This document shows positions 28,246 to 37,546 of a stretch of DNA of 64,000 nt, piece after piece. A model generated the notes under the pieces. The model was not told where the DNA came from. It did no database searches and saw only the letters and a program-made list of their open reading frames with translations. Position 1 is the first letter of the stretch; each line of letters opens with the position of its first letter. The stretch spans positions 186,001 to 250,000 of the forward strand of contig CALSRG010000001.1 in the NCBI GenBank assembly GCA_943788695.1, read 5' to 3'. A program made the position numbers and the translations under genes. Origin of the DNA: an uncultured Flavobacteriaceae bacterium. Lineage in GTDB: Bacteria; Bacteroidota; Bacteroidia; Flavobacteriales; Flavobacteriaceae.

Positions 28246-29874
28246 TTAATTAAGGTATCTTCTCATTAATTGGGCTGTAGAAGCGTCATGTGAAGAAACG
28301 TTTAGATTATCAAAATCAGACAAGACACTTGACGCCAATTGCTTCCCAAGCTCAACACCATATTGATCAAAACTAAAGATATTCCAAACTACGCCTTGCA
28401 CAAATATTTTATGTTCATAAAGCGCAATAAGTCGCCCAAGAGATTTTGGTGTTAATTGATCTATCAAGAGCGTATTGGTGGGTCGATTTCCTTCAAATAT
28501 TTTAAATGGAACAATTGATTTGTCAACCATCCCTTTCTGATTTATTTCGGAAAGGACCTCTTCTTCAGATTTGCCCACCATTAAAGCTTCCGTTTGAGCA
28601 AAAAAATTAGCCATCAATTTGTCTTGATGTTCTTTATTCTCAAATAAGCTCTTTTTGAAACCAATAAAATCGCAGGGAATGAGGGTAGTTCCTTGATGCA
28701 AGAGCTGAAAAAATGCGTGTTGTGAATTGGTTCCTGGTTCGCCCCAAACAACTGAAGAGGTTCTGTAATTTACCTTATGACCATTGCGATCTACATATTT
28801 GCCATTGCTTTCCATAATGGCCTGCTGCAAATAAGTAGAAAACTGATTCAAATATTGCGAATATGGAATAACCCCTTCTGTTTGAACGTCATGAAAATTT
28901 ATATACCATACACTCAAACAAGCCATGATAACAGGTATATTTTGTTCGAAAGGCGTGTCTTTAAAATGTTGATCCATATGCCCTGCTCCTTCGAGTAGTG
29001 ACTCAAATTTTTCATAACCGATAGCTAAAGCAATACTCAGTCCAACAGCACTCCACATAGAAAAACGTCCTCCCACCCAATCATTCATCGGAAAAATATT
29101 TTCAGGCTCTATTCCAAAATCAGTAACCTTTTCAATATTAGTTGACACTGCCACAAAATGGTTAGAAACCGCATAATCAGGAGCTGTTTCCAAAAACCAT
29201 TTTCGTATCGTAGTAGCATTGGTCAGGGTTTCTTGAGTGGTGAAGGTTTTTGAAACAATCACGAATAAAGTCGTTTCAGGGTTCAGATTTTTAATGGTTT
29301 CGAACACATGATCTCCATCAATATTGGAGATGAAATGAACTTTGAGATGATTGCGATAAAAACCTAAGGCATCAACAACCATTGCTGGCCCAAGATCCGA
29401 TCCCCCGATACCTATATTGACCACATCAGAAAATGATTTTCCCGAATAACCTTTTTGTTGACCCAAAATGACTTGATCACAAAATGACTTTATTTTACGC
29501 TTAACCTCTGCTACGCCGGGTGTTATGTTTTCACCATCCACGTAAACTGGAATGGCATTGTTAGATCTAAGTGCAGTATGCAAAACTGCTCGGGATTCAG
29601 TCTGATTAATAATGTCACCGTTAAATTGTGCTTCGATTGCTTCTTTCAACTTCACATCTTTGAGCAAGCCCATGAGTAAAGACATCGTTTTTTCATTGAT
29701 CAAATTCTTGGAATAGTCTAAGAAAATATCTTCAAAACTGGCAGAAAAAGCCTCAGCTCTGGATGGATTCTTACTGAATTCAGACTTTAAGTCAAAATCT
29801 ATCAATTCATCAAAATGTATTTGCAGCGCCTTCCAATGAGGTGTTAAACTTGGATTGATGTTAGGTAAAGACAT
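28246..29874 (-). CDS. pgi: glucose-6-phosphate isomerase
   Basis: A 542-residue phosphoglucose isomerase interconverting glucose-6-phosphate and fructose-6-phosphate. Signature blocks are seen: VNIGIGGSDLGPAMV (about 151-165), SKTFTTQETLTNA (about 208-220), DWVGGRFSMWSAVG (phosphate-binding region) and GTNSQHAFFQLLHQG with the catalytic His. Its length is typical of the E. coli-type enzyme. It is the last gene of a tight six-gene run that otherwise encodes aromatic amino acid breakdown and an envelope peptidase; 2 bases separate it from the M23 gene. No terminator hairpin was recognised after it. Confidence 0.97.
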   Translation of the reverse strand: MSLPNINPSLTPHWKALQIHFDELIDFDLKSEFSKNPSRAEAFSASFEDIFLDYSKNLINEKTMSLLMGLLKDVKLKEAIEAQFNGDIINQTESRAVLHTALRSNNAIPVYVDGENITPGVAEVKRKIKSFCDQVILGQQKGYSGKSFSDVVNIGIGGSDLGPAMVVDALGFYRNHLKVHFISNIDGDHVFETIKNLNPETTLFVIVSKTFTTQETLTNATTIRKWFLETAPDYAVSNHFVAVSTNIEKVTDFGIEPENIFPMNDWVGGRFSMWSAVGLSIALAIGYEKFESLLEGAGHMDQHFKDTPFEQNIPVIMACLSVWYINFHDVQTEGVIPYSQYLNQFSTYLQQAIMESNGKYVDRNGHKVNYRTSSVVWGEPGTNSQHAFFQLLHQGTTLIPCDFIGFKKSLFENKEHQDKLMANFFAQTEALMVGKSEEEVLSEINQKGMVDKSIVPFKIFEGNRPTNTLLIDQLTPKSLGRLIALYEHKIFVQGVVWNIFSFDQYGVELGKQLASSVLSDFDNLNVSSHDASTAQLMRRYLN

Positions 29875-29876
29875 AG

Positions 29877-31181
29877 TTATTTTGTGTTTGACGCTTCAGA
29901 AAGATTTCTATTTATTTCAGGAATAGTGATACTGTCTAACCGACTTTTAATTGGCAAAATAAAGGCGTTGTAGTTCTTCAAAAGACTTTCAGGTACACTT
30001 TTGGACTCGGGCAAATCCTCTTTAAAAGGATCAACTTGAAGTCCGTTTTTCCAGAATCGATAACACACATGAGGGCCACTGGTGTTTCCTGTCATACCAA
30101 CATATCCAATAACATCACCCTGCCTAACAGATTGCCCTACTGAAACATTTCGCTTTTGCATGTGCAAATATTGCGTGCTGTAAATCCGGCTATGCTTAAT
30201 TTTTACATAATTACCATTACCTTTAGTAAAGCTTGATTTTTCTACAATACCATCGGCGGTGGCCAAAATTTCAGTTCCGATTGGGGCTGCAAAATCCGTA
30301 CCTTTATGCGGTCGAACTTTGTTACCGTAAAGGGCAATACGTCTCTTTAAATTATAACGAGAAGAGATTCTACTAAATTGGACTGGTGCTCGCAAAAAAG
30401 TGCGTTGCAAGCTTTGTGCACTCTCGTCAAAGTAGGTGGTATGATATTCCGCTTCTGGCACACCGTCATAGTTAAAGGCATAATAGGCTCGACCACGGTG
30501 TTTGAAATAGGCAGCTCTAACTTGGTCAATACCGCCATAAATAGAATCATCAATCATTCGTTGATCATAAATAATTCGAAATTCATCTCCCTCGTAAAGT
30601 CTAAAAAAGTCAATAGTCCAGGCATAAATATCCGACATGTCATTAATCAATTGATAAGGTAATCCAAGTCCATCCATTGTTTCAGACAGACTGCTGCTAA
30701 TAGTACCTGAGGCTGTTTTGGTCTGAATTGTTAAAGGTCGTTGCTCGATATAAGGTGCATTTTCATCATCCAATTGTATTACAACATACTCTAATTTATT
30801 TGGTTGATAAATAAAACACTGGGGCTCTGGGATGGAGTCGTTAGAGAGTAAAAGGGTAAAGGGCTTGCCCACTTGTATGCGACTAAGGTCGAAAGTACTT
30901 TTGGTTTTCTCAACGATGTTCAAGATTTGAGGGTATCCAATTTTATTTCGTTCTAATATAGCTCCAAAACTATCTCCACTTTCCACCGTATCATGAATGA
31001 CATTATATTCATTGACATTGAATCCGAATTCGAATTGAGGTGTCAAAATGGCCTCTTCAACTTCTTCAAAACAACAGTCATCTTCTTCATTTTCATTAGT
31101 AATTGAGGCGAACAGTGCTATAATAAAGGCTGTTAATACAAATAAAATAAAAACAAATTTTAATGGAATTTTTTTAATCAT
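29877..31181 (-). CDS. M23 family peptidoglycan peptidase-like membrane protein
   Basis: A 434-residue protein with an N-terminal membrane anchor (about 8-27), a LysM/OapA-like region (about 55-115) beginning NEYNVIHDTVESGDSFGAIL, and a C-terminal LytM/M23 domain (about 285-390). The first zinc motif HKGTD (292-296) is intact. The second, normally HxH, reads HVC (371-373), so the zinc-binding His is replaced by Cys. I recall a similar ending in other Bacteroidota, so it may be a clade variant rather than decay; it could act as a Cys-ligated peptidase or as a non-catalytic regulator. It overlaps the tryptophan dioxygenase gene by 8 bases. Confidence 0.88.
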   Translation of the reverse strand: MIKKIPLKFVFILFVLTAFIIALFASITNENEEDDCCFEEVEEAILTPQFEFGFNVNEYNVIHDTVESGDSFGAILERNKIGYPQILNIVEKTKSTFDLSRIQVGKPFTLLLSNDSIPEPQCFIYQPNKLEYVVIQLDDENAPYIEQRPLTIQTKTASGTISSSLSETMDGLGLPYQLINDMSDIYAWTIDFFRLYEGDEFRIIYDQRMIDDSIYGGIDQVRAAYFKHRGRAYYAFNYDGVPEAEYHTTYFDESAQSLQRTFLRAPVQFSRISSRYNLKRRIALYGNKVRPHKGTDFAAPIGTEILATADGIVEKSSFTKGNGNYVKIKHSRIYSTQYLHMQKRNVSVGQSVRQGDVIGYVGMTGNTSGPHVCYRFWKNGLQVDPFKEDLPESKSVPESLLKNYNAFILPIKSRLDSITIPEINRNLSEASNTK

Positions 31182-32106
31182 TTACTCCCCAATTATCAAT
31201 TTCGTTAGCAGTCCAAAGTTCTGGAAAAAAAATGCGTTTTTGATATTTGGGGTGCATATATTTTTTCCAATCACTTCCTCCGGTAGCTTCACCAGATTTT
31301 CCATCACCTTCAATATAATGCTTCGCAGTGTTATAGTGTGCTAAAACCCAAGTGACATTAACGGTATAATCATAGTGTCTCATGGCATCAATCAATTCTT
31401 GATTTTGCTTAACCTTATCTGGCATAGATTTGTATAGCGTCCATACATTTTTAGTGTTGTGAGCACTCATAAAGTCTAATAAATCCTCTTTGTAACGGTC
31501 TTCAAAATCCTTTAAAAGGATGCTTTTCTTACCTGTTTCAAAATCCTTTCCAGCTGCTTGCCAGTACATATGTTCAAAGGCGTGCTCGTAAGGTGTATTT
31601 CGGTCAATGGTATGGCGGTAACGCAAATCAATAAGATTAATAAGTTCGGTTGAGGCCAACTCAATATATCGATATTGGACACTTTGAAAGCCACTAGCTG
31701 GAGCCAAAGTATGGCGAAATTGTTCGTACTGCTTGGGATCCATCCCGTCTTTCATGATGGTAAAAGAGGTGGTCAACATGTCGAAATAGCGGCTTGCTCG
31801 TCTTAGTTTTTCCTCAAAAAAGGCGGCTGTCAAATCTTGCTTTTCAGCCAATTGGTTGAGTTCCCATAAGATCAATTTAAACAATAATTCGTTAATTTGG
31901 TGGTAGGCAATAAAAACCATTTCATCAGGGAATACGGTTCTTTGGGTTTGTAAATTCAATAATACATCCGTTTGAATATAATCCCAATAGGTTAATAATT
32001 TGGCATGCTGAAAGCCTTCCAAAAAAGTATCCGCATCACGGTCAACGGCCCTGAATTTAGCATCAATATTTTCTAATAGTTCTGCTCTTCCTTTTTTGTC
32101 TGACAT
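31174..32106 (-). CDS. kynA: tryptophan 2,3-dioxygenase family protein
   Basis: A 310-residue heme dioxygenase that opens the indole ring of tryptophan to N-formylkynurenine, the first step of the kynurenine route. Family blocks: FIAYHQINELLFKLILWEL (about 61-79), QFRHTLAPASGFQSVQYRYI (about 129-148) and, at the C-terminus, HYNTAKHYIEGDGKSGEATG with the Gly-rich substrate loop. The helix with WVLAHYNTAKHY probably supplies the heme-ligand His. The gene lies 1 base from DUF3108 and in the same operon as HPPD and homogentisate dioxygenase, so tryptophan and tyrosine breakdown are transcribed together. Confidence 0.92.
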   Translation of the reverse strand: MSDKKGRAELLENIDAKFRAVDRDADTFLEGFQHAKLLTYWDYIQTDVLLNLQTQRTVFPDEMVFIAYHQINELLFKLILWELNQLAEKQDLTAAFFEEKLRRASRYFDMLTTSFTIMKDGMDPKQYEQFRHTLAPASGFQSVQYRYIELASTELINLIDLRYRHTIDRNTPYEHAFEHMYWQAAGKDFETGKKSILLKDFEDRYKEDLLDFMSAHNTKNVWTLYKSMPDKVKQNQELIDAMRHYDYTVNVTWVLAHYNTAKHYIEGDGKSGEATGGSDWKKYMHPKYQKRIFFPELWTANEIDNWGVND

Positions 32107-32107
32107 G

Positions 32108-32878
32108 TTAAAATACTATTTCAAATGAATGTTTTAGACCTTTAAACGCAATCAAATCGGCACGAAGAGAGCCAACTCTGAGATCTGCCTTAACCCGTAA
32201 AGGGATTCTGTTTTTGTCAGCGCTTACCCAAATGGCAACACTCTCTTCGGCTCGAAAAACTCTTCCTGCCTTTACAAAAGGTCGAAATTTAAACGATTTA
32301 ACCTTCCCAAATTCAGTATCAATAATTTCTGTTCCAAGATAGCGTAACTTGAATTCGTGATTTTCATAGTCGAAAAATAACGGGATCGTCACTTCCAAAT
32401 TGTCTATAGGATTGATATCGTGGTAAAAATTGCGCAGATAGTAGTAGGCAGATATTAAATCTTGTGTTTTTGGTTCAACTGTTTTGATATTTACAATTCC
32501 AGTTTCATGATTAGTAATCTCGGCCTGCAAATTTGCGTGGTCAAATTTAATCAGGACGTCCTTTTTATATCCTCCTTCATCAATATCTCGAATAAATTTT
32601 TGTGGTAATCCATTATCTTGACCGATATAACTTTCGTAACGATCTTCAACCTTAAAAAACCACTTGATCGCTCCTGTCGTAACACCTTTTCCAACAATAT
32701 GATATACTGGTTTATTATTCAGGGTAGTTTCTTTCACCGAGAGGGTGGCTTCTCCAGCTTTAAACCAGCCGCTATAACTCATTTTAAATTTGAACCATTC
32801 ACCACCTTGAAAAACTTCTGATTGTGACCATCCCAATTGACTAGAAAAAAAACAAAATAAAAAGATCCACTTACTCAT
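32108..32878 (-). CDS. DUF3108 domain protein
   Basis: A 256-residue exported protein. The signal peptide is MSKWIFLFCFFSSQLGWSQ, and the mature part is a beta-rich DUF3108 domain starting FQGGEWFKFKMSYSGWFKAG and containing SVAIWVSADKNRIPLRVK near the C-terminus. It is predicted periplasmic or outer-membrane associated; no enzymatic motif is visible. It sits between HPPD (57 bases upstream) and tryptophan dioxygenase (1 base downstream), but nothing in it suggests a metabolic role. Function unknown. Confidence 0.85.
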   Translation of the reverse strand: MSKWIFLFCFFSSQLGWSQSEVFQGGEWFKFKMSYSGWFKAGEATLSVKETTLNNKPVYHIVGKGVTTGAIKWFFKVEDRYESYIGQDNGLPQKFIRDIDEGGYKKDVLIKFDHANLQAEITNHETGIVNIKTVEPKTQDLISAYYYLRNFYHDINPIDNLEVTIPLFFDYENHEFKLRYLGTEIIDTEFGKVKSFKFRPFVKAGRVFRAEESVAIWVSADKNRIPLRVKADLRVGSLRADLIAFKGLKHSFEIVF

Positions 32879-32935
32879 ATAATATGATTGTATTTGATAC
32901 TCAGCAAGAAATATTCCAAAGTAGAGTCCATAGGG

Positions 32936-34096
32936 TTATAATGTTCCTCGTTGTGCTTGTTCGCGTTCAATTGATTCAAAGAGTGCTTTAAAATTACCTG
33001 CACCAAAACCACGAGCACCCATTCTTTGAATGATTTCAAAAAACAGGGTTGGACGGTCTTGAACAGGCTTGGTAAAAATTTGAAGCAAGTAACCTTCTTC
33101 ATCGGCATCAACTAATACTGATAATTTTTGCAGTTCCTTAATATCTTCATTAATCATGTGATTATGCGCACCTAATCGCTCAGGAATAGCATCGTAATAA
33201 GATTGTGGTGGTGGTGGTAAAAATTCCACACCTCTTGATCGGAGTGCTTGCACAGTTCCGATAATATCATCTGTGGCAACCGCAATATGCTGCACACCTG
33301 GACCTTCATAAAAATCTAAATATTCTTCAATTTGAGATTTTTTCTTTCCTTTTGCCGGCTCATTGATTGGAAATTTAATACGTCCATTACCATTGCTCAT
33401 CACCTTACTCATTAAGGCAGAATATTCGGTATGAATTTGTTTGTCATCAAAGCTTAGGAAATTGACAAAACCCATAACATCTTCGTACCATTTTACCCAT
33501 TGGTTCATCTCACCCCAACCAACATTGCCAACCATATGATCGACAAATTTTAAACCAATAGATTCTGGCTGATAGCTCGGGGTCCAAGCCTGAAACCCTG
33601 GTAAAAATAATCCTTTGTAATTTCTTCTTTCGACGAAAACATGAACGGTGTCTCCATAGGTATGAATGCCTGCTTTAATAACACTCCCAGAATCATCAGT
33701 TTCTTCTTGAGGTGGAAAAAAAGACCTAGCACCGCGGCTCACTGTGGCTTCATATGCCTGCTTTGCGTCTTCTACCCAAAGGGCAATCACCTTGACACCA
33801 TCACCATGCCTTTTCAAATGTTCTTGAATAGGAGAATCACTCGTTAAAGGTGTTGTAAGTACAAGGCGAATCTTATTTTGTTTTAGAACATAACTTGTGC
33901 GGTCTTTTAATCCAGTTTCAAGACCAGCATAAGCCAAAGGTTGAAAACCAAATGCGGTTTGATAATAATGTGCTGATTGCTTAGCATTGCCTACATACAA
34001 TTCAACAAAATCTGTTCCAAGAAGAGGTAAAAAGTCCTTTGCCTCTTCAAAAATTTTCTCGAGTCCGTATTCAACGGAATTGATTGTTTTACTCAT
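32936..34096 (-). CDS. hppD: 4-hydroxyphenylpyruvate dioxygenase
   Basis: A 386-residue two-domain vicinal-oxygen-chelate enzyme that converts 4-hydroxyphenylpyruvate to homogentisate in tyrosine catabolism. The iron ligands can be placed in the C-terminal domain: His in FVDHMVGNV, His in GPGVQHIAVATDDI and Glu in PTLFFEIIQRMG. The C-terminal gating helix motif GFGAGNFKALFESIEREQ is intact. It starts 8 bases after the stop of homogentisate dioxygenase, the next enzyme in the pathway. Confidence 0.96.
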   Translation of the reverse strand: MSKTINSVEYGLEKIFEEAKDFLPLLGTDFVELYVGNAKQSAHYYQTAFGFQPLAYAGLETGLKDRTSYVLKQNKIRLVLTTPLTSDSPIQEHLKRHGDGVKVIALWVEDAKQAYEATVSRGARSFFPPQEETDDSGSVIKAGIHTYGDTVHVFVERRNYKGLFLPGFQAWTPSYQPESIGLKFVDHMVGNVGWGEMNQWVKWYEDVMGFVNFLSFDDKQIHTEYSALMSKVMSNGNGRIKFPINEPAKGKKKSQIEEYLDFYEGPGVQHIAVATDDIIGTVQALRSRGVEFLPPPPQSYYDAIPERLGAHNHMINEDIKELQKLSVLVDADEEGYLLQIFTKPVQDRPTLFFEIIQRMGARGFGAGNFKALFESIEREQAQRGTL

Positions 34097-34104
34097 AATT
34101 TATA

Positions 34105-35274
34105 TTATTTAGATTTGGGTTCAAGCCAAGATTGAAAATAGGTGCCGTCAGAAATTTTCATCGCGGCCTCTGTCACCTGCAAAGGTTTGAAGGTGTCAAC
34201 CATCACAGCCAACTCATCGGTTTTAGTTTGACCAATACTTCGCTCCATAGCTCCTGGGTGAGGTCCATGTGGAATTCCAGCTGGATGCAAAGAAATATGG
34301 CCTGGCGCTATATCGTTTCGACTCATAAAATCTCCATCAACATAATATAGCACTTCATCGCTATCGATATTGCTGTGATTGTATGGCGCAGGTATTGCTT
34401 CGGGATGATAATCATACAGCCTAGGAACAAAACTACAAATTACAAAAGCACTGGTTTCAAAAGTTTGATGCACCGGTGGCGGTTGATGCACACGGCCCGT
34501 AATTGGCTCAAAGTCGTGAATTGAGAGGGCGTATGGGTAGTTAAATCCGTCATATCCAACAACATCAAAAGGATGCGTTACATATTCCATATCAAACATT
34601 ATCCCTCCTTTTTTAAGTTTTATGATATACTCCCCTTCCTCGTCATGAGTCTCCAACTCATTAGGTTGTCTGATGTCACGCTCACAAAAAGGCGAATGCT
34701 CCAGAAGCTGCCCAAACCAATTGCGGTAACGCTTTGGCGTATAAATGGGATGGAAAGACTCTACAATAAACAGACGGTTGTCTTCTGAGTCAAAGTCTAT
34801 TTTGTAAATCATCCCTCGCGGTATAATAAGATAGTCTCCATATTTGAATTCAATATTCCCCAATTGTGTTCTCAATTTTCCAGTTCCTTTATGGATGAAA
34901 ATCATTTCATCGGCATCAGCGTTCTTATAGAAATAATCTGATGTTTTTTGTTGCGGTGCTGCTAAAATGATGTGACAATCGCTATTCACTAAAATTGGTG
35001 TACGGCTTTCTAAATAATCATGCGCAGTTGGCACTTCAAAGCCTTTTAAACGCAGAGAGTGCATGTTGACTTTTTTAGCGATTTTTGGTTGACAGTCAAC
35101 ACCTTCACTTATGCTTTTGACCTGAGTTGGCCGATGGACATGGTACAAATTGGAGGACATTCCATCAAAGCCAATGGTTCCAAAAAGTTGCTCATAATAA
35201 TAACCTCCTTTAGGATTCCTAAAAATTGTGTGGCGTTTGTGGGGCACCTGTCCAAGTTTGTGGTAAAATGGCAT
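34105..35274 (-). CDS. hmgA: homogentisate 1,2-dioxygenase
   Basis: A 389-residue cupin-type ring-opening dioxygenase converting homogentisate to maleylacetoacetate. It is shorter than the proteobacterial and human enzymes (about 430-445), which is usual in Bacteroidota. Family blocks include NADADEMIFIHKGTGKL, HPFDVVGYDGFNYPYALS, the iron-site region with DEVLYYVDGDF, and HPAGIPHGPHPGAME. It is the first gene of the operon. The upstream sequence holds GATATTTG, one base off the -7 consensus. The later enzymes (maleylacetoacetate isomerase, fumarylacetoacetase) are not in the window. Confidence 0.93.
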   Translation of the reverse strand: MPFYHKLGQVPHKRHTIFRNPKGGYYYEQLFGTIGFDGMSSNLYHVHRPTQVKSISEGVDCQPKIAKKVNMHSLRLKGFEVPTAHDYLESRTPILVNSDCHIILAAPQQKTSDYFYKNADADEMIFIHKGTGKLRTQLGNIEFKYGDYLIIPRGMIYKIDFDSEDNRLFIVESFHPIYTPKRYRNWFGQLLEHSPFCERDIRQPNELETHDEEGEYIIKLKKGGIMFDMEYVTHPFDVVGYDGFNYPYALSIHDFEPITGRVHQPPPVHQTFETSAFVICSFVPRLYDYHPEAIPAPYNHSNIDSDEVLYYVDGDFMSRNDIAPGHISLHPAGIPHGPHPGAMERSIGQTKTDELAVMVDTFKPLQVTEAAMKISDGTYFQSWLEPKSK

Positions 35275-35344
35275 GGTAAAAATTTAAAAAATTAGAGTTT
35301 TTGATGCCTAACAAATATCGCAAAAAAAAAGGTAGGAATTGCGC

Positions 35345-37546
35345 TTAAAACCAAAAACCCAAGTTTACCATCCATAAACTTCTGGATCGCTCAGGGGAAT
35401 AAGTGTAAGTAAATTCAACAGGGCCAATGAGCGTATCAATCGCGTATATGGCTGCTACTCCTGTGTATGAGGGTATTGTAGCCCATTTTCCGGAACTCCA
35501 AAGCTGGCGGTCAACATGACCTCCATTAGCTAAGAGTTTAATATGATGCCGATTGAAAACGTTATAATCCAATTGAATAGTGGCCTTAACAAAATCTTCC
35601 CCAATTAAAGCAAGGGGCCTATACCCATAGAATGGGATATAATTATTGATATAGTTCCGTCCATTACCACCTAGTCCAAAATTCAAAAACTTTATGGGGT
35701 CATTACCAATTGTGAATCCACCAGAGGTGCTTAGTGTGGTGACCAACTTTTCGCTTATTTGCCATGTTTTCCCGAAATAACCATGCGACGTAATAAAAGG
35801 TTGAAAATTATCGGAATTGCCTGTCACGTACCAATCTGCCGAACCTTCAAATAAAAAACCTCTTGTTGGAAAGTATTTATTATCGAGATTATCAAAATTG
35901 AGTCGCCCTAAAAAACTAAAAAGATTATTATTAATAAAAACTAAAGGAGCGTCATTTTCAATTTCTGAAATTGTTTCAGATGAAATTTTAAGGCGTTTAT
36001 GGTTTGCTCCCAAAGTGAGTTTAAAATCTTTAGGAAATAAAGTTTGTACATAAAATTCATTTGAGAACTGATCGACATTTGTTAAGATCGACCGAACACC
36101 ATCTAAAATTTCATATCCGGGCGCAAAGGTCATGGGATCAACTGAAGATTGGAAGCTGTCATGTTTGGCATTGAGGCCAACACTCCAATAAAACCCTTTA
36201 TCGATATAGTAACCAAAATTATATCTTATGTTTTCGCCCAATATAAAATCGAGAGAAAGAACATCATTCTTAAATAAGGCTTGTTTTTGAGTGAGATTAA
36301 CAAGCGCCGCACTTTTGTATAAGTCGTCGTAGTGCACCGCGAATTTAACCATGGTACTTTCATTATTCACTTTGGGCGACACCCATAGTTCATAGCCCTC
36401 GTTATAAGGTCTAAACTCATAAAACAAACGCTGGAAATTATTTGTAGCCATAAGATTATTGATCCCCTTGCCTAAGTCATCTAAAGAAATCCTCTTGGGC
36501 TGCTTGAGTTTCATTTTACCCAAGAGGTAGGAACGGGGGAATTTTTGAGCGCCATCAATACTAATACGTTTAATATCTATCGAATCGCGCGACGATATAG
36601 GCTTTTGATTTTGAATTAATGGGAATTGTTTGGCAATTCTCTTTAATGATTCACTGGATTGTTTAGCCGCCAATTCTCCTTTAATCAAAATTGAGTTTGC
36701 TCTCGAAAAATCGATAACTGAATATTGCTGTACCTTAGGATTGATGTATAAATCAGTTTTGGCAATAAGGTTTTGCATTTGATTTTGGGTACGGTAATTA
36801 TTAATTTGTGCAATGATCGCTGTTGCCGAATTTAATTCTTCCTTTGTTACTAAATCATTTTGAACATCAACACCAATCACAACATCGACTCCTCTGGCCA
36901 ATAGGGCATCAATAGGATAATTGTCAACCACCCCACCATCAATATACAGATGCCCGTTTACCTCAACAGGTTGAAAGAGCGTGGGAAAAGCTGCACTGGC
37001 GCTTATAGCTTGGGATAAATTTCCTGAATCAAAAATTTTACTTTCGCCTGTCTCAATATCAGTAGCAACACAAAAGAAAGGAATAGGCAGGTCGACGAAA
37101 GACTCAATTTCACTAACATGGAGAGTCATTTTAGTCAATAAATTAAATATATTTTGACCTCTCGAAACTGCTTCAGGTAACTGTATTTTAAAATTGTTAA
37201 ATGGTAGAGCAAGTACATAGCGTTCTGACATTTCACGTTCATAAAACGTTTTAGAGTCTCGAGGTAAACGATCATTAATAAGTGCATCGAAGTCAGCGGT
37301 TTTTACATATGCCTCTAATTGCTTTCCTGAATAACCTGAGGCGTAAAGCCCTCCTACAACGGCCCCTATACTAGTCCCGGCGATATAATCAACCTTAATG
37401 CCAAGACTGTCTATGACCTTTAAAACACCAATATGAGCCAAGCCTTTGGCGCCTCCTCCACTTAAAACCAAACCCAGTTTGGGAGGTTCTTGAGCCATCA
37501 CATTAGCCCAAATCAAAAGAAGCAGGAAACACTTATTTAGTTTCAT
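35345..37546 (-). CDS. patatin-like phospholipase with POTRA and surface-antigen beta-barrel
   Basis: A 733-residue exported protein. I start at the ATG 37546, giving the signal peptide MKLNKCFLLLLIWANVMAQ; an ATG 27 codons upstream lies deep inside uvrC. The patatin domain (about 25-300) has the oxyanion loop SGGGAKGLAHIG, the nucleophile in AGTSIGAVVGG and the catalytic Asp in IDGGVVDNYP. A POTRA-like part follows, then a 16-strand-type barrel (about 400-733) ending in NLGFWF, as in Omp85/D15 relatives and Pseudomonas PlpD. It should be a type V-like outer-membrane phospholipase. Its start overlaps the uvrC end by 14 bases. Confidence 0.9.
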   Translation of the reverse strand: MKLNKCFLLLLIWANVMAQEPPKLGLVLSGGGAKGLAHIGVLKVIDSLGIKVDYIAGTSIGAVVGGLYASGYSGKQLEAYVKTADFDALINDRLPRDSKTFYEREMSERYVLALPFNNFKIQLPEAVSRGQNIFNLLTKMTLHVSEIESFVDLPIPFFCVATDIETGESKIFDSGNLSQAISASAAFPTLFQPVEVNGHLYIDGGVVDNYPIDALLARGVDVVIGVDVQNDLVTKEELNSATAIIAQINNYRTQNQMQNLIAKTDLYINPKVQQYSVIDFSRANSILIKGELAAKQSSESLKRIAKQFPLIQNQKPISSRDSIDIKRISIDGAQKFPRSYLLGKMKLKQPKRISLDDLGKGINNLMATNNFQRLFYEFRPYNEGYELWVSPKVNNESTMVKFAVHYDDLYKSAALVNLTQKQALFKNDVLSLDFILGENIRYNFGYYIDKGFYWSVGLNAKHDSFQSSVDPMTFAPGYEILDGVRSILTNVDQFSNEFYVQTLFPKDFKLTLGANHKRLKISSETISEIENDAPLVFINNNLFSFLGRLNFDNLDNKYFPTRGFLFEGSADWYVTGNSDNFQPFITSHGYFGKTWQISEKLVTTLSTSGGFTIGNDPIKFLNFGLGGNGRNYINNYIPFYGYRPLALIGEDFVKATIQLDYNVFNRHHIKLLANGGHVDRQLWSSGKWATIPSYTGVAAIYAIDTLIGPVEFTYTYSPERSRSLWMVNLGFWF

